A stretch of DNA of 64,000 nt from Alligator mississippiensis. Taxonomy: Eukaryota; Chordata; Crocodylia; Alligatoridae. Below are positions 12,908 to 26,902 of this stretch, piece after piece. Numbering within the stretch: the stretch's first letter is position 1; each line of letters starts with the position of its first letter. Where the stretch lies: contig NC_081835.1 in assembly GCF_030867095.1 (NCBI RefSeq), forward strand, positions 14,950,501 to 15,014,500. The letters are read 5' to 3'. Below the pieces are notes generated by a model. The model saw nothing but the letters and a program-made list of their open reading frames with translations. It was not told where the DNA came from and searched no databases. A program made the translations under genes and the position numbers.

Positions 12908-13829
12908 CTGATGCAATTAATCCAGGGGTTGTACTGTATTTTCCACGGCACATTTCTATTTCTAAAACAAAGAAAAATTACTCCTTTTAGCAAAGGCTTG
13001 ATCCTCACCTAGAAAACAGAAATTTGTGCTGTATCCTTTTGGAAAGCACGCTCAGCGCTCCTCTCCCTTCCTGCATCATCCAACCACTTCTTGATACAGC
13101 AATGCATACCCGCTGTGCTCTGCCTAAGAAAAAAAAATACTTTCCAGTTACTTAATTAAAACCTGTCACAATGCATGTGCCCGAGGGGACGCAGAGACGA
13201 CCACACTCCGATGTTTTCCAACTTCCAAAGGTTTGGCTTTCTAACCTGAACAACGCTGTTCCAACACAGACACTTAAATATTAGGTCATACTTGCCTGCC
13301 AAGAGCTGAAACCGCTGCCAGCGTTCACACACTCGGTACGGCTCACTGGAAAAACCATAGCAAATACTGACGTGTAGAAATCACGGGGTTTTTCTCTGAA
13401 ACTGCAGGTGACACAAGTGACCGTCTGCGCTGTTCCACATGAAAGGCAACGTGGCTCGATGGCAACCTATGGGGCAACGCCGTGTCCGCGTCTCAGAGCA
13501 GGAAGCAACCCAGAAACACATGTTTTGAAGAGACTGTGCTGGCAGCCCACGCAACGCGATGCTGCCGGCTTTGCAAGCTACGTCTGTAACACGGGTGGGA
13601 GCATCCCAAACCCGCGACGCTCGAACCTCCATTGCAACGTGGGCCCCGCACCAGACAGACCCGCTCCGCTGACGCGTGGGCACCACGTGCAGAAAGCCTA
13701 AAAGGGGTGGGAAAATTGGGCCTGATCTGCCTGCCCTCAGCACCCCTTATTCTCCATTTCGTCTCACTGCAGACCCTAGTGCTTAAGACTCAGGCTCGTG
13801 CTTAGTTAGGACCAGACTTAGGGACTGGG

Positions 13830-14030
13830 ACAGCCATCACCCGCCCACCCCAGCTCCAACACGCTGCGCATGCGCACCTAGCACCAGCGCGGGCCACGAG
13901 CAACGGGCACCACCCCGCACATGCGCAAAGAAGATGCTCCCCCCCGCCCGCCGGAGTATCATGGCGGCCGGCGCTGCTCTGCGCATGCGCGCGGGGCGGC
14001 GTGCACTTCGGCCGGACTGGCGGCGCGGAG
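13830..14030. promoter_or_regulatory. CpG-island promoter of VHL with NRF1-like and YY1-like motifs
   Basis: A GC- and CpG-rich, TATA-less stretch sits just before the VHL start codon. Three NRF1-like motifs are visible: TGCGCATGCGCA (13865-13876), GCACATGCGCA (13917-13927) and TGCGCATGCGCG (13980-13991). A YY1-like ATCATGGCGGCC lies at 13958-13969. These are typical of housekeeping CpG-island promoters. The CNBD2-like gene points away on the minus strand, so a shared bidirectional promoter is possible, but its first exon was not identified. Confidence 0.7.
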
Positions 14031-15902
<1,872 letters not shown>

Positions 15903-17330
15903 AACTGAACATCATTCATTCCAAACTCTTGAACAGGAAAGAAATCTTCCCTGGCAAACTACTAAGTTTAAATGGTGTTCATCACACTGAACCATTTCAA
16001 GAGCTGAGTAGACATTTGCATTTCATGCTCTGAAGGGTGTCTACGCTCTGTTGGTTTCAATATGTAACACTTACTAGGATGGACCAGATTCAGGAGGCTA
16101 AACAGTATACATATGTAAAATGCCAAGGGGAGCTGTTCAAAGGCAACTGACCAAATCCTGCTGCCCTTTGTACACACGTGAGCTAACTGATGTTAGTGGC
16201 CTTGTGCAGGTGGAACCAAGAACAAGATCTTGTTGTTTCTCAGAATAAACATAGCTGAATGCATTTCTGATACAGTAAGTGTAATATAAAATGGGTTTGC
16301 TCATTATCATTCTCTTTTGAAAGATACAAATACAGATGATTTCCACAGGCTTAGAAAATAAGCTACACAGAAGATTAATTTGACCTAGGCTGTGAAGGCT
16401 ATAATTGCCTGAATGATTAAGAACCTAATACTCTTTTTACTTCAGTGAAGTTTCACCTAAACACATCAGGGTTTTAAGTTACTCCTAGTTCAGATCCTAG
16501 TGCTACCCCTTCAGGGATACAGAGCACTTGTGAATTAAATATCCTACCCATGTCGTTTGTAGGTCAGTTGATCCAAAACATGCTGAAATCAGTGGAAAGC
16601 AGATTCATATGAGTATATGGGGGCTTTTTTGCCCCTTTTCTTCATGCCATGTATCAGCACTGAGGCTAGCACAAAGTGTCGGACAACATTTCTGGATTAA
16701 TTTAAACTATTTTTATAGAGGCCATTATCAAGGTTTCCTGTTCGTCTTTTCACTGTTGGATCTTATCTACACTAGTTCCATACATTGGTATGCACCAAAT
16801 GAACAGAACACCATTTTCTTAACCAGCATTGTGTCGTGTGTGTCTGTCCGTCTGTCCCCGTCCCGTTCTCCCCCCCCCCCCCTTCTTGATTGGATACACA
16901 CAAACTATATTTTTTTTGTTTAACAAATATTAAGGTATTCATCAAACAGCACTATGCAATGTTAGGAGCAGATCTCCAAAGAAACCATTCTGTCAGTGTT
17001 TAATATTGCACATTTATTTCCTATGAATTCCATACACTCCAAGGAAACTGCTGTGAAACTAAATGATTGATATAGCCTGTACAGTAATTTTTAAATGTCT
17101 CTTCCACTTTTTGTAAACTTGTTAGCTTTTCTTAAAATATCAAGTGTCTGATCTGTTCTTTATTCTCTGTTATAAAATGTAAATATGTATTATCTATATA
17201 TTTTTTTTAACGATTCTGTTGTTTGTCAAATACCTTCATAGTCATCTCCTGTTTTTGCATTACTGAAGAATAACTGATAGCAACTTAAGCAAAAATGTAC
17301 GCTTTAAAAGTTATCAGTCTTGCTGGTGAC
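15903..17330 (+). other. VHL 3' UTR and downstream sequence
   Basis: No coding potential. Canonical AATAAA at 16244-16249 and ATTAAA near 16535 are possible poly(A) signals. The true cleavage site cannot be fixed from sequence alone. A poly(C) run of about 13 is present near 16870-16882. Confidence 0.5.
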
Positions 17331-17344
17331 AAAATTTGATCCCC

Positions 17345-17427
17345 GCAGACTTCCTACCTATGGCAGGCGGGTGGACTCGATCTCGCAAGGTCCCTTCCAG
17401 CCCCTAATGTTTATGAAATCTATGAAA
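17345..17427 (+). repeat. CR1 LINE 3'-end fragment
   Basis: 'ggcaggcgggtggactcgat', 'aggtcccttccagcccctaa' and 'atgaaatctatgaaaatg' match the 3' terminal segment of CR1 elements, which read 'gggtcggactcgatgatc ... ggtcccttccgaccctaac ... atctatgaatctatg'. It is 5'-truncated to about 80 bp. Confidence 0.8.
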
Positions 17428-17889
17428 ATGTAATTAGTACAGACGCTGCCTATGAAAGTAGCTAAATATTTTCCCTTGAAATTCCTTGCATACTCCAACT
17501 TGTGGCCCCAGCTATTGCTGATGAAGCTACAGTGATAAGTGTTCTAGCATAGACAAAAGCACTGGTAGTTACCAAAATATGTACCATGCTCTCTTTTTGC
17601 TGATAAGAAATGAGAATAATATTGTGGCAAGAAGCCCCAGTGACCCTAAGGCTACACTAGAACTCACACACTCATCTATCACTAGTGGAACTCTAATAAA
17701 GGTATTAAATGAGAAATTTTAAGCCTGTTGTACATCGTGTCCTATATACTAGATTCAAGTTCAAATATAACATTTCATCCTTGACCTTCCTTTCTGTGTC
17801 TTAAAATGTAAGTTGATGCTTCAAGTCTTAATCCTAGGAATACTGAGAGATACTTTGATCAAATGTTCTGCCCCATTCTATGTACTCGG

Positions 17890-19695
17890 AGATGTGTTAC
17901 AGACCAAGCTGACTGACATCAAAGATAACAAGAAGTCCTTTTTTACATACATAGGGGGTAAAAAGAAGGTACCAAGTAATGTGGGGCCTCTGCAGGACAC
18001 GCTTGGTAATCTGGTGGTTGCACCAGATGACAAAACTAACCTCTTTAACAGATCTTTGCTTCCATTTTTTCTGAGCAGGGACAGGGACATCTGCCACACT
18101 GGGATCCCAGACGGACCCAGGGGAGACAGCCAGGCCCAGGATCAGTGAGGACCTAGTCGGGGAACTTCTGGTTGGACTAGACATGTTCAAATCAGCAGGT
18201 CCTGATGATCTCAACCCCAGAGTGCTTAGGGAATTGGCAGAGGTCATTGCAGGACTCCTGGCACAGCTTTACGAGCACTTGTGGTGCTCTGGCAAGGTGC
18301 CTGATGACTGAAAAAGGGCCAATGTGGTCCCCATTTTCAGAAAAGGGAGGAAAGAGGACCCAGGAAACTATAGGCCTGTTAGTCTTACCTCGGTCCTGGG
18401 AAGGCTGTTTGAGAAAATTATCCAGGGGCACATCGGCAAGGGACCAGCAAGGGAGATTATGCTTAGGGGCAATCAACATGGTTTCATTCGAGGCAGGTCC
18501 TGTCAGACCAACCTTCTACGACCAGGTCACAAAAGCCTTGGATGCAGGTGCTGCAGTGCATGTAGTCTTTCTGGACTTTAGGAAGCCCTTTGACACTGTC
18601 TCTCACCCCATCCTCATTAAAAAATTAGGCAACTATGGTGTCGATGCCTACACAGTCAGATGGGTTGCAAATTGGCTGGAGGGCAGCACCCAGAGAGTGG
18701 TGGTAGACGGGTTATTTTCAACCAGTAGGGTTCCCCAGGGCTCGGTCCGTGGGCCTGCACTGTTCAATATCTTCATCGGTGATTTGGACAAGGGGGTGAA
18801 AAGCACCTTGTTCAAATTCGTGGATGACACTAAGATGTGGGGCGAAGTGAGCATGCTAGAAGAGAGGGACAGGCTACAACTAGATCTGGACAGGTTACAG
18901 ACGTGGGCGGATAAGAATAGGATGAGTTTCAATACTGACAAGTGCAAGGTATTGCAGCTGGGAAAGAAGAACCAGCAGCATACCTACAGACTGGGGAACT
19001 CTCTTCTTGTCAGCACAGAGGCTAAAAAGGACCTTGGAGTCACTATTGATTCCAAGATGAACATGGGCCGCCAATGTGGGGAGGCAATCAGGAAGGCTTA
19101 CTGCACCTTGTCATGCATCCATAGATGCATCACGAGCAGGTCCAGGGAGGTGATCCCCCCCACTATGTGACACTGGTCAGGCCGCAGTTGGAGTACTGCG
19201 TCCGGTTCTGGGCGCCACACTTCAGGTGGGATGTGGACAGCATCAAGAGGGTCCAGAGGAGGGCCACCCGCATGGTCAGGGGGCAGCAGGGCAGGTCCTA
19301 TGAGGAGAGACTGAGACTTCAACCTGTTCAGCCTCCTCAAGAGAAGGCTGAAAGGGGATCTGGTGGTCGCCTATAAACTTGCCAAGGGGGACCAGAAGGC
19401 AATGGGAGAATCCCTATTCCCCCGAGCACTACTGGGAACAAGAAATAACAGCTATAAATTGACGGAGAGTAGATTCAGGCTAGACATCAGGAGGCACTAC
19501 TTCACAGTTAGGGCGGCCAGGATCTGGAACCAACTTCCAAGGGAGTGGTGCTCACTCCTACTCTAGGGGTCTTCAGAAGGAGGCTAGACAATCACCTTGC
19601 CAGGGTCGTTTGACCCCAGCATTCTTTCCCGCCCATGGCAAGGGGTCGGACTTGATGATCTGCTTAGGTCCCTTCCGACCCTACCAGCTATGAAA
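17890..19695 (+). mobile_element. CR1 LINE, 5'-truncated, reverse transcriptase decayed
   Basis: Translation in shifting frames gives CR1 ORF2 motifs in order: [97 protein letters not shown] and DLGVTIDSKMNMGRQCGEAI. The catalytic box, usually FADD in this family, reads FVDD. Frameshifts near 18200, 18550 and 19170 and internal stops make it inactive. The 3' end has the family tail 'gatgatctgcttaggtccct', then 'ccagctatgaaac'. It lies between VHL and IRAK2. Confidence 0.9.
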
Positions 19696-19929
19696 CATTT
19701 CTATTTTTTTAGTCGATGTTCATTATACATCAGGTTAGAATGTACTTTTTACAAGTATTAGATCTGATAGTCTGTCTAATATATTTCAAAGCCATATAGG
19801 GTCCATGTACTCACATAACTATCAAGTTTTAGTTCTAAATTATTCTGCTCTACTAATTTGTGACTAACCATGTTTATGCATAGTAGTTATTTAAGATATA
19901 AACCTATTTAAGATGTAATAGTTTGGTAT

Positions 19930-19970
19930 AAAACTGATTAGAATTATACAAAACTGATTAGAATTATAGA
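19930..19970. repeat. Short tandem duplication, about 21-bp unit
   Basis: 'aaaactgattagaattata' occurs twice in a row around 19930-19968. It is a simple local duplication with no other feature. Confidence 0.6.
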
Positions 19971-20649
19971 GATTCACTGGGCTTTGGGAGTGGTGGAAGG
20001 CAGTGGAGCATATCAGTGCTGCTGTCCCTGAAGCTGTAGTTTGACCAAAATATAATCTTGAAATCTATGCAAGGGCAATCTCTCCAGCATCATAAAGGGG
20101 GAAATAACTATTTTACATGAGCCTCCAGAGCTTTATGTTAATGGAAGTTTTACCCACTGAAATACCTTAGTCCCCTGCCCAACACTCAAGGCATCTAAAC
20201 TCTTTTGACTAAGTTACCTAGATATCTAGAGTCCACCTCTGTACCTGTCCAGAACTTCCCTAGTTGTGATGAGGTTGAGCTGCTCAGCTTCTGGCTCACA
20301 TCTGTGCTCACTCAGGATCCAGACACCTATAATTCTCCACCTAAATCCCAGCAGAGATTGAACCCTCATCAAGAAAGTGACAGATTATGGATTCATTTTC
20401 TTCTCAATCTGTTGGAGGTAGGAGACATGCAACATCGCATCTGCTGCGTCTCAGGAAATTGCCCTACCCATAAGCTAGAGCCTCTTCTGAATGGAGATCT
20501 TCTCAACATCTACTGAAGAAGTGTTGTATGCATAGTAAAGATTTGGAGAGTCGTTGGACCAGAGAAAGAACGAGAGGGAGGTTGACTTTAGTCTACCGAG
20601 TACTCAGAAGGCAAAAGTTCTGGGCTCTGGTCTTTGCTCCTAAAAGACA

Positions 20650-20833
20650 CTGGGTGTCTAACAGGGACGTCGTGATGCGTTACGTCACTGTACAAAGCTG
20701 TATGGCAATGTAGTGATCGCGTAGTCTACGTGTGATCGGCAGCTGTGTTGCTGCAGCGGCACACTCCCCTGTTGTTGTGCGCTACTATGGCAACATAGCT
20801 GCAAAATATAACTGTGTGCCATGTGCATGGTAC
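20650..20833. mobile_element. MITE-like element, copy A
   Basis: It shares ordered motifs with the sequence at 32300-32470: 'cactgtac', 'ggcaatgtagtgatc', 'tctacgtgtgatc', 'cagctgtgttgctgc', and 'gcaacatagctgcaaaat'. The two copies read in the same direction. No protein is encoded. The element directly abuts the LTR that follows. Confidence 0.5.
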
Positions 20834-20838
20834 ACTAG

Positions 20839-21697
20839 TGTCACAAACCAGTTAATCAGTGCCCATGTCACTTGCAAGAGATACCATTCAGACCATTATC
20901 TGATCAACTAAGGGTTAAAAAGAAATCCTTGCCAGAGACTTAAATTTATGCCCACATCACAAACAAGAAAAGAAACTTAAGCTTGATTTATGATTGGTCA
21001 GAGTAAAAGGGGACAGCCCTGCCATAAATCCCTGCGATTGGTCAAGAAACAAGCCCAGACCCCTCTCACGTAACAGGCAGGAAAACCTAACCCACTACCT
21101 TGTAACCTGATAGCAACCTGAGAGCACAAAGAACTGCTGCTTGCCAGAAAATTAAAGATTCTACTTAGCAGTTCATCATTGGATATCTCTGAGAGACACC
21201 TCTGTCTATAAATAGTTTAGCAACTTCCGCCTAAGTCGGAGACTTCTGGGGAAATCTCTGAGGAGAAACCTGAGTCCATCACCAGAGTAAATTGACAGTC
21301 TGATCAGCTGTCAATAGCTCCCCGCCAGCGTAAATATTGACGTATCAAAGCCCTGCAGGCACGATAGCAGGTTTTTCGGCGCCACATCCGTCATCGTTAG
21401 CTGTAACCCGAAACTGTACGCTTGATCGTAATCGCTGTATCGTTAGCTGTAACCCGAAACTGTACGCTTGATTATAATCGCTGTAACCGGAACAACTGCA
21501 ACGAAACAAAGGCTCAGCCTGCGTCGCACGTCACTATCTGGGTGACGTAAGTAAACAATCTCCTATAACCAACACGCGTCTATACCTGGTTAATTCCACT
21601 CCATCCATTAATCACCCGCCTGTTGAGGCGACAGTTTTACTGCTCCGGTGGTGGGGGGGTCAGCAAGCAGCTGCCGGCGCTGCTCTGATCTCCGACA
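20839..21697. mobile_element. Solo LTR of an endogenous retrovirus-like element (LTR A)
   Basis: It starts TGTCACAAACC and ends CTCCGACA, so it has the TG...CA termini of an LTR. It is flanked by a perfect 5-bp target duplication, ACTAG at 20834-20838 and 21698-21702. A TATA box (ctataaatag, 21206-21215) precedes the 'acttccgcctaagtcggag' block that recurs in the second LTR. It contains a 46-bp tandem duplication. No gag, pol or env lies on either side, so it is a solo LTR. Confidence 0.8.
21393..21484. repeat. 46-bp tandem duplication inside LTR A
   Basis: The unit starting atcgttagctgtaacccgaa occurs at 21393-21438 and again at 21439-21484 with only two differences visible. It lies downstream of the LTR TATA box. 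Confidence 0.85.
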
Positions 21698-22674
21698 ACT
21701 AGGAGTAGCTACTGAAGGAAGTGCCAAAGCACAGCACCGTAGCAACACTGCCATACAGTGACTTGTAGACGCGCTATTTACATCAACAGCCACTGAATTA
21801 AATGCAAAGCCAGCCCCGGGAGCAGGGATTAAAACCAAGGATTTCCCTTTCCCAGGAGACTCCCCTAATCACTAGGCCATGCAATCATGTATCCTCTTAC
21901 AGCAAAAAAGAAATGGCTAGCATTTTTCTTCCCTTTCAGCTTGTTGACAAAAAGATGCCTGATCTCAGTTGAGGATTCTGGGGAGTGGGTCTTAAGTGGA
22001 TTGAGGCACTTGGAGGACTCTTTGGAGTCCTAGAGATAAGCCTTAGTCCTAGAGATAGGCCTTCCTTGATATTTCTTGATGGCTAACTACTTCGCTCTGT
22101 TTTACAGGTGAACTTGCCTTGTCTAAAACTGCACATGAAGTCCAGGAGACCAAAGGACTGAACCCAGATCATAGGTTCTGGTTCAGTGCTGCAAGCCTGC
22201 AACCTCTCTTCCTACCCCTCCTCAGAATTGGCACTTCTTACATAGTCTGAATTAACTAAGATTTTAAGTACTTTCAGCTTCTGACTGTTCAGCTGATGTA
22301 ATCCTGTTTTCCTTTTGCCAAAGGACTGAAACATCATATTTTTCTAGCACATAAGAGAACAACTAGTTCCTCTTCAAAATGAGAAATGCAAGTTTCCCTC
22401 AGATATTCATTTACATTTTTTATACTGAACTTGGAGTCACACATGCTGTTACCACAGCGTGAATGTGCCATGGTACGTCTTTGTGACACTTGCTATCACT
22501 ATAAGTCACATCAGAATTTATTTTCTGTATTAAATGCCACTCCATTTAACCAAGTTAGTCATAATAATGTAGTGGTAATACTGGCTTTTATTATCAAATA
22601 ATCACTATACCCTGCCATATACAAGTTCAGATCATAAGAACTACTGCAGATTGTATCTCATTTTTGAAGCTCAG

Positions 22675-24187
22675 TGTGGCAAAGTGGGACTCCCCGACTA
22701 GCCACAGTGCTACCCACTTGCCTTTGGGCATGCCACCCACCTGACTCAACTGCCATGCCTTGTTGTTAATTAATTAAAATATTAATTAAGGCAGGAGGCT
22801 GCCCATTCTTGCCCCGATGCCAGGGGGCGCTATCTGCGGCTCCGTTCCTCCCCTGCACCACAACCCAAGCCTTGCAGATGCATCCAGATGACACATTGTT
22901 CCTGGCTTACAGCCGGACCAAGCTTAGGCCTCGTCATCAGGCCTCAGGTCACACACATTTATACCGCCTTCCTCTCACTAGAGCCTCTCACACTCTACTC
23001 TCTCTCACAGGGTCTCTTTCATGCATCGACAGCTTATTCTGCCTTGCTCCCTCTTGGAGCGGGCTCCTTAGGCCATAGGCTTTATCTAGTTCGTACCTTG
23101 GGTGGCAGACATATCGTCTTTTGGGCCTCTCCTGCGACCCTCACTGGGGTAGTGGCTAGCCAATTACCCAACCCGGTCTAAGCTTGCTCTGGCCCCTTCC
23201 AGGGCAACTCTATACGCTCACACGTATAGGGGTCCCTCCTCTCTGCCCCCTTCCTAGAGCCACCCCTCACTGGGGCGTTCTTAACTCACACCACGACTGG
23301 TGTTCCAGGGTCTCACGGGGACTCTCACTCCACCCCCCAGAGCAGCAGGTCATTGTGCACACTATAGGTCTTGCCCCGCACCATGACAGGGATGAATGTT
23401 CATTTTTGTGGGATAATGTATTATCCCTCCTGCCATTGGCCACGCTTGGCCTCCCAGCAGTGGGGGACTTGCCAGGGTCAGGACTTGCCCCTCTCTCTCA
23501 GACTGGGCCCCCTTACTCGGCCTCTGGCCCAAACTACAGCCTTGGACATCTGAAGACATACCTAGGCCTACTCCCCTCACTGGGGCTCCAAACCGCCTCC
23601 TTCACTGGGGCTACGAGGCTTCCCTCCCCAGTGGGCTCAGGTGGCCATAGCCATGCCTGGCCCAAGCTACCTTTCCTCAGGGTCCTACACCCCACAGGCT
23701 CAGATGGCCACAGCTGTGCCTGGCCCCAACTCTCGCTTCTCAGGGTCTTGCACCCCACAGGGCTCAGGTGGCCACAGCCGTGACTGGCGCCACTCCCTCC
23801 AATGTTACAAAACCCACCCAAAAGGCGAGGGCTAGAGTTAAGGCACCCCTACCTGCCTTTCACCGGGGTGATAAAACTGGCCTGGCATTTCCTGGGGGCT
23901 CCTGCACCACTGAGAGCCCCACCAAGCCACCCACTCCCAGCAGGGTGCAGTTTTAGGTCATGCCCAGGACCAGGAGCCTCCAAACCATCCCCTACAGCTC
24001 CTGCCCTTACCTCCAGGATGTTGCATGGAGCCTTGCAGCCAGACAACATTACTACCTGCACTGCCAGCAGCGAACTGCCCTCTTTATATAGGCAGCCGGA
24101 GATCTAAAATGGCCACCGCAATCAAGCACCTGCTGGCTGCTTGGCTTCGCTCTTAAAGTGGCAAGCACCAACAGTGCCCTGCCACAC
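22675..24187. mobile_element. C-rich repetitive element, about 1.5 kb, short inverted ends
   Basis: The left boundary reads GTGTGGCAAAGTGGG and the right boundary reads CCCTGCCACAC. That is an 8-bp terminal inverted repeat (GTGTGGCA/TGCCACAC) around a very C-rich, CpG-poor block. 'ctcactgggg' recurs through the interior, and there are tandem units at 23634-23795. The long frames seen here are low-complexity and match no family I know, so I read this as a non-autonomous element or LTR, not a gene. No clear target duplication is seen. Confidence 0.5.
23634..23795. repeat. Tandem repeat, about 63-bp unit, 2.5 copies
   Basis: Units beginning ggctcag(g/a)tggccacagc start at 23634, 23697 and 23761. 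They carry shared 'gcctggccc' and 'cagggtc.t.caccccacag' blocks. The tandem lies inside the C-rich element. Confidence 0.8.
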
Positions 24188-24189
24188 GT

Positions 24190-26860
24190 GGAAACAGTCT
24201 GGCATAAGAATAAATGTGTGAGAGGCAAGAGGGTATTGTGATACCCAAAAGCTTGCCAGTGTCATTCTATCCCAACCATCAAGTTGGCCCAATGAAAAAT
24301 ATACGCCACAAAAATTCCTGCCTCTCCCATGTGTTGTTTGTCATTGGAATTACAAGTGGCATATTTTGTAATAGTCCTCCTTTTAGATCAATTTCAGTTG
24401 TTACCTAAGCTCTTGGCCTCATTATTTTTTTTAAACTTCAAATATAAGGAAGTTGTTGGGAAAATAAATTTCCTGTGCTGGTTGAGGTGATATTTTTCAG
24501 CTTGGATACATAAAGCACATATTAGCCATATATAATGACATCAGTTTGATCAAAATTACATTTTCATATGGGATATGGCCATGTTGTACAATGGTAAGTA
24601 ACATCATCTGACATCAACTCCAAGATATGTTAGAAAAATATTTAAGTAAGCCTGTATATATGAGAACATAAAACTAAGGCTGTCCCCCTTCCCCTCAGCT
24701 CTGTAAATTGGTAATTGTATATGGAGCCTTTCAGTCCTCAGTTACTCAGCCAGTTCAGTAATGAATGAAATGCTGTAACTCCCATGGCTATGAAATGAAA
24801 GAAGGTGTTTCTCAATTCTGCTCGTAATTTCACTACTTTAAAAGACAATGACACAACTGAAACTACTGTTGACTGACTGCAGAAGAACAATGATTTGAGA
24901 GGATCCAGTTCCTCTGGAAGTTCTGCTACTAGACTTTCCTTTAATAGCTGGGGCAGTTAGGTTTGAAATACTGAATGGCTGCCAACCACTCAATAACAAA
25001 GCAAATCTTTTAAACCAACATAAGTCATGACCAAATCCCAGCAGAGGTAATTACATTTGATCTCCTGAAATTTCCTGCTGTTTCAGTTGGACACACAATA
25101 ATTTTATAAATAATAATAATTTTGTGTCTTAAAGTTGACCTCCCACATTTCCACCTACTTGAAGTCACATATTCATTATCATTTTATATGAGATGATTAA
25201 TTTTTACTAGTAATGGATTTTGCAGAGGATTTCAAGGAACCAATTAAAATATTATGCTCAAGGTGTCTTAATTTCTTAATTTAAATAGTCCTGATTTGGC
25301 TGCATGTTGCTATACAGCTGCTGCAATCTCCCCCTTGAGATGTGGTTGCACTGCAGCCTTGGGTGAAATGGTCCCTATATTAATAAAGGGCATTTGAATT
25401 TTTGGAATTGAAAGGCACTACAGAAATGTTAATTACTCTTACTAAGTTCCTAATGGTGACTGTCCAAGGGACTGAGAAGAGTAATATACTTTATACTATG
25501 CCATTACTTTAAAGCATTATAAAATGTGATCCCAACACATGCAAAGTCATTCATAGTCTCAGCCTGAAAAAATATTCTTCAGTTTGCTTGCCAAAGTACC
25601 CAGTTGTACAAAGAGGCTAGTACCAAGTCAAAGCCACATTCCCTCACAGAGGTAGACACATTTCAGTGATGAGTAAAATTTATTATTTTATTTCCTAGCT
25701 TGCCCTGTGAGGCAATGAGCCCCAAAGGTCTCTCAACCCTGGCTTCTAAGTCCCATGGCCTGCAAAGGTCTCCTTCCCAACTCCCTTTTTTAAGTAATTT
25801 ATAAAAGGTCCAGGGCTGCTATCCCTTGGCTGGGAAACCCTGTCTTTGTGTCTCTCACACACATATATGAAAAAGAGAGAGATAGTGGAATGGACTGCAT
25901 CATTATTTAATCATCATAACATCAGTATTGCCCAACCCTCACCCTCTCCCATGTACACATCATGCGACTAGCTTGAAAATCATATTTTAATAGTGAACCA
26001 TTTGTGGTGGCTTTTCTTTGCTCTCTGGTTTTTAGGTTACATTCTGGGCGCATTTTTCCAGCTTTTTTTCATGCACATGAAGGCAGGAAACTTAATTATG
26101 TTTTTAATGAAAGGTAAGATTCACATGACTCCACATCCAGGAGCTATCAGATAGCAATTAAAGATTGTCAGGCTTATGATAAAATTATGAGCATGGCAAT
26201 ATCACTTAAAATATAGGCAAAGTAAAAGAACAGTCAATTTAAAGTATCTATAGTAATATTTAAAATGAAGAGAAAATATTAGAGTTAAATATGAATATAA
26301 AGAATAGGGAAAGGAAAGGATATAAATTTACATATGTATATGTATATTTTTCTGTATTATATAAGCTGTTCAATCAGGAGGGAGTGAGGTTCTCTGAAGG
26401 TATAAAAAATTGCCCAGGTAGGTGACTTTACAGGACTGGAGCAGTGAATGCAGATAGTCAATGCAACCACATGGGCCAGGTACAGACATTACACTTTTAC
26501 CAGTATAAGTGATTGGAAACCAGTTTATACCCATAACAGAACAGAAGTTTGGCACGCACAGACTGGTTAAAAAATGGCAGAACCCAGTCTAACATTTTCT
26601 TCCCCCGCCAAAGGGCAAATGTGTGTTCTGTTGGCTACTGATCTAAATAAACGATGCCACTTACAAACAACCACGTGACTTGGGTCAGTTCCACCTCAGG
26701 CTTTTTGAATGTTTGTACCTAGCCATGAAGGCAATGTTACAATCATTGTAAAGATCCCGAAAAGGCTGGAGCTATGTAAACTTAAGAAACAAAGAATTCA
26801 GGGGAAAATACTTTAAAATGTCACACAATGCAACACTAAAATACTTTTAAGGAGTTAAAA
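24190..26860. other. Intergenic AT-rich sequence, no gene recognised
   Basis: No exon with plausible splice sites and no clear transposon termini were seen. Many stops occur in all frames. Short AT-rich simple stretches are the only structure noted. Confidence 0.5.
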
Positions 26861-26861
26861 A

Positions 26862-26900
26862 ATAAAAATATAAAATATAAAATATAAAATAAAAATATAT
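26862..26900. repeat. (AATATAA)-type simple repeat
   Basis: Runs of 'aaatataaaat' abut the left target duplication of the second LTR. Confidence 0.7.
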
Positions 26901-26902
26901 TT

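Noticed and set aside
20205..20713. Two + strand frames of 103 and 61 residues between VHL and IRAK2
   Set aside because: No recognisable domain and no supporting splice sites; partly in MITE-like sequence.
23184..23821. Open frames of up to 199 residues in the C-rich element
   Set aside because: The composition is repetitive and Pro/Leu/Ser-rich, frames are open on both strands, and tandem repeats underlie them.
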